This document shows, one piece after another, positions 52,151-60,521 of a stretch of 64,000 bases of DNA. Source of the DNA: Parablautia sp. Marseille-Q6255 (GTDB lineage Bacteria; Bacillota; Clostridia; Lachnospirales; Lachnospiraceae). The stretch is taken from positions 1 to 64,000 of the forward strand of contig NZ_CATNVD010000005.1 in NCBI RefSeq assembly GCF_951230155.1, written 5' to 3'. A program made the translations under genes and the position numbers. The notes under the pieces were generated by a model. It had not been told where the DNA came from and searched no databases. It saw only the letters and a program-made list of their open reading frames with translations. Each line of letters opens with the position of its first letter. Position 1 is the stretch's first letter.

Positions 52151-52753
52151 ATGATATTGTACACGGAAAGACTGATACTTCGTCCGTGGTCGGAGAATGA
52201 TGCAAAAAGTCTGTTTGAATACGCAAAAGATCCGGAGGTAGGTCCTGTTGCCGGATGGCTGCCGCACAAAAGTACGCAGGAGAGCCTGGAGGTGATCCGG
52301 CATGTCCTAAACGGCGCAGAGTGCTATGCAATCTGTGAAAAAGGCAGCAGCACAGCGATCGGAGCGATCGAGCTGCGCTTAAATGGCGCTACGGACATGA
52401 CAAAGCGGGATGACGAATGCGAGCTGGGCTACTGGATCGGGAAACCATTCTGGGGCAGAGGATACGTACCGGAAGCAGCAAAAGAGGTGCTGCGCCGCGG
52501 CTTTGAAGAGCTCGGGATGACTACGATCTGGTGCGGGTACTATGATGGGAATGAGAAATCAAAAAGAGTACAGGAAAAGCTGGGATTTGTATATCATCAC
52601 ACCTGTACGGAGGTGCCCGTTCCGTGCATGAATGAAATAAGGACAGGACATACGAATTATATGACAAAAGAGCAGTGGAAAAGGAACGGCTGCGGCAATC
52701 AGGGAATCGTACACGAGGTCAAAAATACAGCTGCGGAACACAGGGCTAAATAA
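52151..52753 (+). CDS. GNAT-family N-acetyltransferase (RimJ/RimL type)
   Basis: The 200-residue enzyme contains the GNAT core: an N-terminal TERLILRPWSENDAKSLFEYAKDP, the ELGYWIGKPFWGRGYVPEAAKEVLRRGF acetyl-CoA-binding strand and helix with the R/Q-x-x-G-x-G/A-like GRGY motif, and VQEKLGF. This RimJ/RimL-like group acetylates ribosomal-protein N-termini, tRNA-linked amino acids, drugs or spermidine. No substrate is predictable. ATG 52151 has GGAGG 10 bases upstream. A frame extends back to 52013 but crosses the metY terminator, so it is rejected. Confidence 0.88.
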   Translation: MILYTERLILRPWSENDAKSLFEYAKDPEVGPVAGWLPHKSTQESLEVIRHVLNGAECYAICEKGSSTAIGAIELRLNGATDMTKRDDECELGYWIGKPFWGRGYVPEAAKEVLRRGFEELGMTTIWCGYYDGNEKSKRVQEKLGFVYHHTCTEVPVPCMNEIRTGHTNYMTKEQWKRNGCGNQGIVHEVKNTAAEHRAK

Positions 52754-52773
52754 TAAGAATGAGGAGGGATGCT

Positions 52774-53826
52774 ATGCGGTTTATGCATATTGCGGACGTA
52801 CATCTTGGGGCAGCGCCGGATCACGGATTTCTGTGGGCAAAGGACCGGGGACGTGAGATATGGGAGAGCTTTCGCCGCTGTATTGCGGATGCAAATGAAA
52901 AAAAGGTGGATCTGCTGCTGATCGCGGGCGATCTGTTCCACAGGCAGCCGGAGCTTTCGCAGCTGCGGGAGGTCAATTACCTGTTTTCTACGCTGGAGCG
53001 GACGGTAGTCGTGCTGATCGCGGGGAATCATGACTATCTGAAGCCGTCGTCACCGTATCTGAAATTCCCCTGGAACGAGAATGTGATCTGCCTGTTTGCT
53101 CCGCAGTGTGAGCGCGTGCGTCTGCCGGAGCTGCGGACAGAGATATACGGCTTTAGCTATCACAGTCAGGAGATCAGAGAACCTGTATATGATTCTCTGG
53201 AAGCGGAACCGAATGATTATTTCAAGATCCTGCTGGCACACGGAGGAGACGCAGAGCATGTCCCGATCAGCAAAGCGCGGCTGCAGGACGCGGGCTTTGA
53301 TTATATTGCGCTCGGACATATCCACAAGCCTCAGATGGTGATTCAGAATCTTGCCATGTATGCAGGCGCGCTGGAGCCTGTCGACTGCAATGACACAGGA
53401 GCGCACGGCTATATTATCGGAGATGTGCAGCGCAGGAGGGTGAAGCTTTCTTTTGTTGAGGTGTGCTGCCGGGAATACCGCCATGAGACGGTGGAGGTGA
53501 CCGAGAACGATACGGTGTATTCGATCCGTGAAAAGGTTGCGCAGACGGTACACGCAGGCGGTACGCAGCACATGTACCGGATCACGCTTATAGGAGAGCG
53601 GGATCCCAGGCTTCGGCCGGATATCCGGGAATATATGAAGTGCGGACGTATTTTTGAGGTGGTGGATACAACCGTGCCCGCCTTTCATCTCGAAGAGCTG
53701 GCGGAGAGGTACCGGGGACAGCTGATCGGGAAATATATCGAGAGCTTTGGTGACGGACAAAGGAGCATAGTAGAGGAGAAGGCGCTGCGCTATGGTCTGG
53801 AGGCGCTGCTCTATCCGAAACAGTAG
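52774..53826 (+). CDS. SbcD/YhaO-type DNA-repair metallophosphoesterase
   Basis: The 350-residue protein has the calcineurin-like nuclease motifs: FMHIADVHLGAAP with the Asp and His ligands, IAGDLFHR, IAGNHDYLKP and LAHGGD, and ALGHIHKPQ for the final ligands. It resembles B. subtilis YhaO, a YhaN partner related to Mre11/SbcD. AGGAGGG lies 6 bases before ATG 52774. It starts 20 bases after the GNAT gene and precedes an ATPase with a YhaN-type domain (33-base gap), consistent with a two-subunit DNA end-processing complex. Confidence 0.9.
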   Translation: MRFMHIADVHLGAAPDHGFLWAKDRGREIWESFRRCIADANEKKVDLLLIAGDLFHRQPELSQLREVNYLFSTLERTVVVLIAGNHDYLKPSSPYLKFPWNENVICLFAPQCERVRLPELRTEIYGFSYHSQEIREPVYDSLEAEPNDYFKILLAHGGDAEHVPISKARLQDAGFDYIALGHIHKPQMVIQNLAMYAGALEPVDCNDTGAHGYIIGDVQRRRVKLSFVEVCCREYRHETVEVTENDTVYSIREKVAQTVHAGGTQHMYRITLIGERDPRLRPDIREYMKCGRIFEVVDTTVPAFHLEELAERYRGQLIGKYIESFGDGQRSIVEEKALRYGLEALLYPKQ

Positions 53827-53858
53827 CGCTCAGAGAATCTGGAAAGAAAGAGGACAGC

Positions 53859-55358
53859 ATGGAAATACTGGAACTTTGGCTGAAACGCTATGGAAAATTT
53901 GAAAATCATAAAATTGCGCTAAAGCCGGGGATGAATATTATATATGGCGGAAATGAGACAGGAAAAACGACGATCCATTCGTTTATCCGCGCGATGTTTT
54001 TCGGTCTGGGGCGCGCCAGAGGAAGAGCGGCGAGGATGGATGAATATCAGCTGCGGCAGCCCTGGGACGCACCGGGCGTTTTTCTGGGAAGCATGAGGAT
54101 AGAAAAGGACGGGGAGATCTATCGCATTGACCGCTGCTTTGACCGCAGCGCGCAGCCGCTTACCGTCACCTGTGAGACGCAGCTGCGAAGCGCAGCGCAG
54201 CCGGAGCGGGCGATGGAGGAGCTGCTTGGCGGCATCAGTGAGCAGGCGTTTGTCAATACGGTGTTTATCCCTCAGGCACAGGCACAGACGGATGACGCGC
54301 TCGCAGAGGAGCTGCGCAGATTTATGGTAAACAGTGAGGGAACGATGGATGCGCAGCTGGATGTGGCACAGGCGCTGCAGACACTTCGCAAAAAGAAGAA
54401 ACAGCTGGAACAGAAAAAAAAGAAAGAGGAGGAGCAGCTGGAGGCGCAGATCGAGAAGAAGCTGGCAAAGGCAGAGGCGATCCGCACCGAGCTGGAGCTT
54501 TTAAAGCGGCAAAAGGACGTACATCGCGGACCGGCGGACAACCGGGCGGATCAGTCTGTGGAGGATGAGGCACAGCCTGTTGCACGGTGGAGATGGATCA
54601 TCATCAGTCTTTTGCTCCTGGCTGGTATACTGGCTGTGGCCGGGGCAATTTTTTTGACAGATCTGAAGCTGCGTCTGTTCCTTGGCGTGGCAGGAGCTGT
54701 TTTTCTGATTCTGATCGCGCCGGCATACAGGCTGCTTCAGGAGCCGGACGAGACTGCGGGCAATACCGGGGGGCGGCAGGAAAAAGCCGCAGGACAGCGG
54801 GAGGAAGCGCGCAGGAGGGCTTCACAGGATTATCTGATCGAAGAGATCAGCGTGCGTGAGGAAACGTATGCACGGCTGCAGGATGAACTGGAGACGCTGT
54901 ATCAGAGGCATGTCGGTCCGGCAGGCACGGATACGGAGCTGGCGGCAGTCACGATGGCGATGGACCGGATCTGTGAGCTGTCCTCGGGCATCTATGCAAG
55001 ATCAGGCGGCAGACTGAATGAGAGAGCCTCAGAGATCCTCTGTGAGCTGACAGGAGGGGCATACAGCCGCGTGATACTGGATGAGACAATGGAGGTACGG
55101 ATCTACACGCCTGAACGCGTGCTGGGGCTGCGGCAGGTGAGCGGAGGGACGATGCAGCAGATTTATTTTGCGCTGCGTATGGCCGCCGGAGAGCTGCTGT
55201 GCGCCGGTCTGCAGCCTCCGGTCGTACTGGATGAAACGTTTGCGATGTATGATGATACACGGCTTGAGGCGGCGCTTCGCTGGCTCAAAAAGAGCGGGCG
55301 GCAGGTCATTTTGTTTACGTGTCAGAAACGTGAGCGGGAAATACTGGCGAGGCTGTAA
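53859..55358 (+). CDS. Small YhaN/SbcC-like ATPase with internal membrane helices
   Basis: The 499-residue ATPase has an N-terminal AAA_23-type half with Walker A GGNETGKT (30-37), a short coiled coil (about 170-220), two predicted membrane helices (about 246-266 and 271-288), a second coiled segment (about 300-350), and a C-terminal half with signature QVSGGTMQQIYFALRMA (426-442) and Walker B VVLDETFAMYDD (455-466). B. subtilis YhaN is about twice as long with extended coiled coils. The small size and membrane segments suggest a membrane-associated version of the Rad50/SbcC partner. Confidence 0.85.
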   Translation: MEILELWLKRYGKFENHKIALKPGMNIIYGGNETGKTTIHSFIRAMFFGLGRARGRAARMDEYQLRQPWDAPGVFLGSMRIEKDGEIYRIDRCFDRSAQPLTVTCETQLRSAAQPERAMEELLGGISEQAFVNTVFIPQAQAQTDDALAEELRRFMVNSEGTMDAQLDVAQALQTLRKKKKQLEQKKKKEEEQLEAQIEKKLAKAEAIRTELELLKRQKDVHRGPADNRADQSVEDEAQPVARWRWIIISLLLLAGILAVAGAIFLTDLKLRLFLGVAGAVFLILIAPAYRLLQEPDETAGNTGGRQEKAAGQREEARRRASQDYLIEEISVREETYARLQDELETLYQRHVGPAGTDTELAAVTMAMDRICELSSGIYARSGGRLNERASEILCELTGGAYSRVILDETMEVRIYTPERVLGLRQVSGGTMQQIYFALRMAAGELLCAGLQPPVVLDETFAMYDDTRLEAALRWLKKSGRQVILFTCQKREREILARL

Positions 55359-55405
55359 GGTTTCAGGAAAAGCGGTGAAATTGGAAGACCAGATAAGGAG
55401 TGGAA

Positions 55406-55930
55406 ATGGCAGTTTTCTATTTTATCAGACATGGGAAAACCGATTATTCGGAGCGGAACGAAAAGGTGTATCAGGGATTTGGCGTTCAGTTGGCTCCGTT
55501 AAGCGAACAGGGAATTGAGGAGATCCGAAGTACAGCAAAAGACGAGCGGCTGCGGGGTGTAAGTATAATCTTATCCTCTCCGTATACAAGAGCGGCACAG
55601 ACGGCGGCGATCCTTTCGAAAGAGCTTCAGGCAGATATTATGATAGAAACAGATCTGCACGAATGGCTGGCGAATAAAGCTTATATTTATGAGGATGAAC
55701 AGAGTACTGAGAAAAATTATCTCGAGTTTGTGAAAAATAACGGCGTATACCCTGCGGGGGAAAATTTGGATTGGGAGGATATGAGCGCAATGCGAAGCAG
55801 AGTTTTTCCGATCCTTGAGAAATATAAACATTATCCGAAGGTGGCTGTCGCATGTCATGGTCTGCTGATCCGCGCAGTCTGTGGAGGCAGTCTTGTGAAA
55901 AACGGTGAAATAGTCACATTTGAATATTAA
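55406..55930 (+). CDS. Histidine phosphatase (phosphoglycerate mutase-like)
   Basis: The 174-residue protein has the catalytic [11 protein letters not shown] motif (phospho-His in RHG), an acid/base region with LHEWLANK, and a second catalytic His in [11 protein letters not shown]. It belongs to the broad-specificity phosphatase branch rather than glycolytic phosphoglycerate mutase because of its short length. Substrate unknown. ATG 55406 has AAGGAG at 7 bases. It lies between the YhaN gene and nfo. Confidence 0.88.
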   Translation: MAVFYFIRHGKTDYSERNEKVYQGFGVQLAPLSEQGIEEIRSTAKDERLRGVSIILSSPYTRAAQTAAILSKELQADIMIETDLHEWLANKAYIYEDEQSTEKNYLEFVKNNGVYPAGENLDWEDMSAMRSRVFPILEKYKHYPKVAVACHGLLIRAVCGGSLVKNGEIVTFEY

Positions 55931-55949
55931 AAGAACAGGAGCGGGAACT

Positions 55950-56786
55950 ATGTTAAAGATAGGATGTCATCTATCCTCTTCAAAGGGATTTTTGCATATG
56001 GGAAAGGAAGCTGTATCGATCGGAGCAACGACGTTTCAGTTTTTTACGCGCAATCCGCGCGGAAGCAAAGCGAAGGCGCTGGATGAGAAAGATATTGAGG
56101 CGTACCTTGCCTATGCGAAGGAGCATGGGATCGGGACGATCGTGGCGCATGCTCCGTATACGCTGAATGCGTGCTCTGCGGATGCGAAGGTGCGTGAGTT
56201 TGCAAAAGAGGCAATGGCGGATGATTTAAGAAGGATGGAATATCTGCCGGGCAATGTTTACAATTTCCATCCTGGAAGTCATGTGGGCCAGGGAGTAGAA
56301 AAAGGGATCGAGCTGATCGCAGAGCTGTTAAATGAGATCCTTACGCCGCAGCTGCACACAACGGTGCTGCTGGAGACAATGGCGGGAAAGGGAAGCGAGG
56401 TCGGGAGCAGATTTGAAGAGCTGGCGCAGATCCTCTCGCTTGTAGAGTGCAAAGAGAAGATGGGCGTCTGCCTCGATACGTGTCACGTATATGACGCAGG
56501 CTATGACATCAGGGAGGATCTGGACGGAGTGCTTGCAGAATTTGACCGTGTGATCGGTCTGGAGCGTCTGAAGGCGATCCATGTCAATGACACAAAGAAT
56601 CCGTTTTGCAGCCATAAGGACCGACATGAAAAGATCGGCGAGGGCTTCCTTGGAACACAGGCGCTGCACCGGGTCGTACATCATCCTCTTTTAAAGAATC
56701 TGCCATTTTGCCTGGAGACGCCGAATGAGCTGCCGGGCTACGCGGCGGAGATCCGTCTGCTGCGGGAGGAGAAGCAGTTATCATAA
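55950..56786 (+). CDS. nfo: Deoxyribonuclease IV (endonuclease IV)
   Basis: The 278-residue AP endonuclease cleaves DNA 5' to abasic sites in base-excision repair. It shows the N-terminal [75 protein letters not shown] and [12 protein letters not shown] motifs, holding the three-zinc site. Length is normal for Nfo. ATG 55950 follows CAGGAGCGGG. It is the last gene of a rightward repair-related group and is separated from the minus-strand prs by a bidirectional terminator. Confidence 0.95.
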   Translation: MLKIGCHLSSSKGFLHMGKEAVSIGATTFQFFTRNPRGSKAKALDEKDIEAYLAYAKEHGIGTIVAHAPYTLNACSADAKVREFAKEAMADDLRRMEYLPGNVYNFHPGSHVGQGVEKGIELIAELLNEILTPQLHTTVLLETMAGKGSEVGSRFEELAQILSLVECKEKMGVCLDTCHVYDAGYDIREDLDGVLAEFDRVIGLERLKAIHVNDTKNPFCSHKDRHEKIGEGFLGTQALHRVVHHPLLKNLPFCLETPNELPGYAAEIRLLREEKQLS

Positions 56787-56800
56787 AACCGGTATTCACA

Positions 56801-56848
56801 AAAAAATACTTACTTCGGGAGAAATGCTGCCGAAGTAAGTATTTTTTA
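56801..56848. terminator. Bidirectional intrinsic terminator between nfo and prs
   Basis: A perfect 18-bp stem (56801-56818 with 56830-56847) begins with six A residues and ends with six T residues, so it works in both directions, ending nfo on the plus strand and prs (ends 56864) on the minus strand. Confidence 0.93.
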
Positions 56849-56863
56849 TATCAGAATCCGTTT

Positions 56864-58045
56864 TTATGCGTTTCTGTGCTTTTCCAAAAACTTTGTGATA
56901 CGGTCGGTCGGATTGAGCAGCTCGCTGATCGAGCCGTCGTGGTTGAGCGTGTCGATGATGAGCGCGATGAACTTGCTCATATCACAGCCGGTATAGTACG
57001 GTTTTTTAAGAAGTTCCGGCGACTGGTAGACGAGGTTTGTCGTCAGGATAGAGTGGAAGAGCCCCTGCTCGTACGCACGGTCGAATTTCTCCAGTCCGTT
57101 GGTGAACAGACCGAAGGTAGAGCAGATAAAGATCCTGCCGGCATTGCGCTTCTTGAGCTCTGTTGCTACGTCGATCATACTGTCGCCGGAGGAGATCATA
57201 TCGTCGATGATCACGACATCCTTGCCGTTTATATCAGCGCCGAGGAACTCATGGGCAACGATCGGATTGCGGCCGTTTACGATGTGTGCATAGTCACGTC
57301 TCTTGTAGAACATACCCATGTCAACGCCGAGGATGTTTGCCATATAGATCGCGCGGCTTGCGGCGCCCTCGTCCGGGCTGATGATCATCAGATGTCTGGC
57401 GTCCGTCTGGATGTCCGGCGCTGCGCGGTAAAGTCCCTTGATAAACTGATACGTCGGTGTGACGGTCTCGAAGCCGTGAAGCGGTATCGCGTTCTGAACA
57501 CGCGGGTCGTGCGCGTCAAAGGTGATGATATTGTCCACGCCCATTTTTACGAGCTCCTGCAGTGCAAGTGCACAGTCCAGAGATTCGCGCCCGGAGCGCT
57601 TATGCTGCCGGCTCTCATACAGGAACGGCATGATGACATTGATGCGGCGCGCTTTTCCGCCGACTGCCGCGATCACACGCTTGAGATCCTGAAAATGGTC
57701 ATCCGGGGACATGTGGTTTGTTTTTCCGAAGATCGGATAGGTCAGGCTGTAATTGCAGACATCCACGAGGAGATAGAGGTCAGCGCCGCGGACGGAATCA
57801 TTAATGATCCCCTTGGCCTCTCCGGAACCAAAACGCGGGATCTTCGCGTCGATCAGATAGGACGGCTGCGCGTAGGAACGCAGAAGAGGGCTGTCCCTGT
57901 GCTCATGCTCCCGTTCGCCTCTCCACTGTACGATGTAGTTGTTGATCTTCTGTCCGAGCGTCTCGCAGCTTTTTAATGCGATAATGCCAAGCTCCCCGAC
58001 CGGGATCGTTTCAAGGTTTCGTTCATTTGCAGACTGGAAATCCAT
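56864..58045 (-). CDS. prs: Ribose-phosphate pyrophosphokinase, long divergent form
   Basis: The 393-residue enzyme is about 75 residues longer than typical PRPP synthetase and its motifs are diverged: SPDEGAASRA in place of SPDVGGVVRA, FYKRRD at the catalytic loop, FDAHDPRVQNAIP for the flexible loop and VIIDDMISSGDSMIDVA for the PRPP loop. It should still make PRPP from ribose 5-phosphate and ATP. The N-terminal about 65 residues and C-terminal about 35 residues are extra. AGGAGG precedes the start. Clostridia often carry a second, canonical Prs, so this copy may have a special or regulatory role; no such second copy is in the window. Confidence 0.88.
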   Translation of the reverse strand: MDFQSANERNLETIPVGELGIIALKSCETLGQKINNYIVQWRGEREHEHRDSPLLRSYAQPSYLIDAKIPRFGSGEAKGIINDSVRGADLYLLVDVCNYSLTYPIFGKTNHMSPDDHFQDLKRVIAAVGGKARRINVIMPFLYESRQHKRSGRESLDCALALQELVKMGVDNIITFDAHDPRVQNAIPLHGFETVTPTYQFIKGLYRAAPDIQTDARHLMIISPDEGAASRAIYMANILGVDMGMFYKRRDYAHIVNGRNPIVAHEFLGADINGKDVVIIDDMISSGDSMIDVATELKKRNAGRIFICSTFGLFTNGLEKFDRAYEQGLFHSILTTNLVYQSPELLKKPYYTGCDMSKFIALIIDTLNHDGSISELLNPTDRITKFLEKHRNA

Positions 58046-58110
58046 ACTTTATCCTCCTGTTGCTGTTATACAGCCGTGAAATAGTGTAAAGATATTTTAC
58101 TGCCTACCCG

Positions 58111-58138
58111 ATTTTACCACAAAAAACAAAGAGATCAA
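58111..58138 (-). promoter_or_regulatory. Possible promoter of prs
   Basis: On the minus strand TTGATC (58138-58133), 16 bases, TAAAAT (58116-58111). The -35 overlaps the stop codon of the upstream helicase-loader gene. Confidence 0.45.
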
Positions 58139-59133
58139 GACCGGATAGCAGATATTTTTTTCTGAATGCGGATATCGTCACCGATCAGCTTCAGCATCGT
58201 GTAGCTGCTGGAGATCCGCGAGAAGATACGTTCCGAATACGTGTCCGCGAACGTAGCGAGCGCGAGGTTCGTGGATATCAGAGTGCTTTTTCGCCGCAGG
58301 ATCCGTTCATTCAGCACATGGAAGAGCTGAGACGAGACAAAGGAGTTTACGAGCTCTGTCCCGAGGTCGTCGATGATCAGAAGGTCGCATTCAAAGATAT
58401 GCTGCTCCAGATCATCCGGATCAGAGGCGCTGCTGCGCCCAAAGGTCGAGTTGGCAAAAAGCTCAAAAAGGCGGAACGACGAAAAATAGATGACAGAATG
58501 TGCGCTCTCCAAAAGCTCTTTGGCGATACAGTGGGACAAAAAAGTCTTTCCCAGTCCTGTGTCGCCGTAAAGAAAGAGATTCTCGAATTTATCGTCAAAC
58601 TCCCGGACGAAGCGGCGGCATTCTTCGTATGTGCGCAGCGCGGTTGCGGAAGCGCTCTGCCCGGTCACCGGATCGGTGATCTTTTCCGAATAATAGTCCA
58701 GTGAAAATGCGCCAAAATGCTCTGTTTTTAAGGCCTCGCGCAGATTTGACTGCGTATAGAGCAGATCGATCGCCGCCTGCAGGAAGCAGTGGCATTTTTT
58801 TGTGCCGATGTATCCGGTATCCTGACAGTCCGGACAGCGGTAACGCGGCGACAGATAGTCGGCGGGATAGCCGTGTCTGGTCAGGATCTCCTCTCTTTTG
58901 CGGGAGCATTTGCCGATCCGGGTGCGCAGCTCATCTACGGAGGACGGCTCATCATCCAGCAGCTTCCGTGCGCAGGCGGTACTCATGGAGGCGATCTGCG
59001 CATCAATCTCGGAAAATTCCGGGAATTTTGAATAGATCTCCTCTGTGCGGCGCATCTGGTCTGCATGATCCTCCGCCTGCTGCTGCTGGTAGCCGCGCAT
59101 GATCGTATTATATTGTGAGTTGGTCAGTCCCAT
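58135..59133 (-). CDS. dnaC: DnaC/DnaI-type ATPase, probable replicative helicase loader
   Basis: The 332-residue AAA+ protein has a helical N-terminus (1-90), a zinc-binding CPDCQDTGYIGTKKCHC segment (Cys100, 103, 114, 116), Walker A GDTGLGKT (190-197), Walker B LLIIDD (251-256) and a sensor-1 STNLAL segment. In clostridia such proteins load the replicative helicase at the origin with DnaD-type partners. It lies 13 bases behind a DnaD-domain gene, so the two probably work together. The gene name follows common practice for clostridial homologues; DnaI would be the B. subtilis name. Confidence 0.88.
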   Translation of the reverse strand: MGLTNSQYNTIMRGYQQQQAEDHADQMRRTEEIYSKFPEFSEIDAQIASMSTACARKLLDDEPSSVDELRTRIGKCSRKREEILTRHGYPADYLSPRYRCPDCQDTGYIGTKKCHCFLQAAIDLLYTQSNLREALKTEHFGAFSLDYYSEKITDPVTGQSASATALRTYEECRRFVREFDDKFENLFLYGDTGLGKTFLSHCIAKELLESAHSVIYFSSFRLFELFANSTFGRSSASDPDDLEQHIFECDLLIIDDLGTELVNSFVSSQLFHVLNERILRRKSTLISTNLALATFADTYSERIFSRISSSYTMLKLIGDDIRIQKKISAIRS

Positions 59134-59146
59134 AGCAGTACCTCAC

Positions 59147-60229
59147 TTAATTATTAAGAAGCTGTTTTTCAAGCTGATTATAGTCGTATTCTCTCTGAGA
59201 GAAATTGTTGAAGCGGTTTGCGGCAGGCCTGGATGGTCTGGGGGCAGGAGTGGAAGCAGAGGATTTTTTCTGTTCCGCGCGGTGGCGTCTGTCAAGCTGC
59301 TCGACGTCGGAAAGGGAGCGCACGCCGCCTTCCTTCCACTGCTCCAGGATCCTGTCAGCATACTGAAAATTGGGCTGGTGCGTCTGCCGGATGGTACGTC
59401 TGCACGCTTCCAGTACGATATCAGCAGAAAACCCAAATTCCTGGAACCATCTGGACATCAGCTCCTGTTCCGGCGCGGCAGGTCCGCGGCCCCGGATCCC
59501 GAAGGTATTGAGCACGGCAAAGAAGTTTTTGTTGTATGTATTTGTCTCTTCTTTTGCCTGAAGAACGGTGGAGATACCGGCCTCTGCCCACGCAAGCGCG
59601 ACCGTGCGCATATAATGGCGGTTCGCGCTTCCCTTTGAGACGCAGTATTCGATCAGATATTCGATCAGGTCGGCAGAAAACTGCAGATCATCATAATAAT
59701 AGATAAAATCGCTCTGCTCTGCTGAGGTAAGCGGGCGCTGCAGGTATTGCTCTGCGACATAAAAAAGCTGACGGATCTCCTTTTGTTCCTGTGCCGTGGC
59801 AATGCGTTCGCGGGTCGGCGAAGGAGCAGCTGCGGCTGTCTCTGCCTTTTGCTCCTGCTTTTTGGCGCCTGTCATGCTGCCCATGCTGCCGGACGGCTCC
59901 TGCGTGGCAGCCGGAGCGGTAGAAAGCGTCTGCGGGCTGTGCTGTGCAGGCGGGATCAGAAAGGTGATGCCGGAAAGACCGCTGCCGGCGCCGGAGAGGG
60001 AAAGCAGCCCCTGCTTTTCCCAGTATAGCAGTGCGCGGTGGATATCTTTTTCTGTACAGTCAAAGACGTCGGCAATGGAAGAGAGCGAGAGCTCCCGTCC
60101 AGAGTCCGCACAGCGCAGCAGATACAGGTATACTTTTACAAATTCGCCGTTTGCGCGAGGCATGTACTGGTCAATAAAAAAATTGTGGATGACGGTCATC
60201 CCCTCCGGTGTTCCGGTATATATTTTCAT
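59147..60229 (-). CDS. DnaD-domain replication protein
   Basis: The 360-residue protein has an N-terminal winged-helix-like region (about 1-90), a low-complexity Ala/Ser/Gln linker (about 95-160), and two DnaB_2/DnaD-type helical domains (about 165-235 and 250-305), the second with FQYADRILEQW. This architecture is that of clostridial DnaD/DnaB-like initiators that remodel origin DNA and help load the helicase. ATG 60229 follows GGGAG at 8 bases; the GTG five codons earlier (60244) lies in that site. Its promoter region carries DnaA boxes. Confidence 0.85.
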   Translation of the reverse strand: MKIYTGTPEGMTVIHNFFIDQYMPRANGEFVKVYLYLLRCADSGRELSLSSIADVFDCTEKDIHRALLYWEKQGLLSLSGAGSGLSGITFLIPPAQHSPQTLSTAPAATQEPSGSMGSMTGAKKQEQKAETAAAAPSPTRERIATAQEQKEIRQLFYVAEQYLQRPLTSAEQSDFIYYYDDLQFSADLIEYLIEYCVSKGSANRHYMRTVALAWAEAGISTVLQAKEETNTYNKNFFAVLNTFGIRGRGPAAPEQELMSRWFQEFGFSADIVLEACRRTIRQTHQPNFQYADRILEQWKEGGVRSLSDVEQLDRRHRAEQKKSSASTPAPRPSRPAANRFNNFSQREYDYNQLEKQLLNN

Positions 60230-60282
60230 CAGATCTACTCCCACTTATCCGAATATTTTTGCGTAAGATTTCTCAGGTATTC

Positions 60283-60288
60283 AGTATA
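60283..60288 (-). promoter_or_regulatory. -10 box of the dnaD-dnaC promoter
   Basis: TATACT on the minus strand (60288-60283) is followed by an inferred start near 60276. The -35 position reads TTCTCA (weak). A cluster of DnaA boxes lies 70-235 bases upstream. Confidence 0.5.
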
Positions 60289-60357
60289 GCATATCCGGGG
60301 CAAAATGAGAACAGGAGATTTTTTCACACAGGTACACAGCATTAATATACACAGGGG

Positions 60358-60521
60358 TGTGGATAATGTGGATAAAAAGTTGACAAGGCGTGTGCCGTTC
60401 TGCAAAAATTGTAGGAAAAACGCGGTTTTTCAGGAAAAATTATGTAAACGGGGTTGTCCACAAAAAAATCCACATGCAAACACACAAAATGTGTGAATAA
60501 ACATGTGGATAATGTGGATAA
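60358..60521. promoter_or_regulatory. DnaA-box cluster between murC and dnaD
   Basis: Four perfect TGTGGATAA sites (reverse of TTATCCACA) occur as two abutting pairs: 60358-60366 with 60367-60375, and 60504-60512 with 60513-60521. One-mismatch sites lie at 60454-60462 (TTGTCCACA) and 60492-60500 (TGTGAATAA), and a two-mismatch site at 60466-60474. This density in 164 bases is typical of DnaA-binding regulatory or titration regions. The last site reaches the murC stop codon. No dnaA or dnaN gene is nearby, so it is unlikely to be the chromosomal origin. Confidence 0.85.

Noticed and set aside
60358-60521. Chromosomal replication origin
   Set aside because: DnaA boxes are dense, but dnaA, dnaN, recF and gyrase genes are absent and no AT-rich unwinding block is evident, so a regulatory or titration cluster is more likely.
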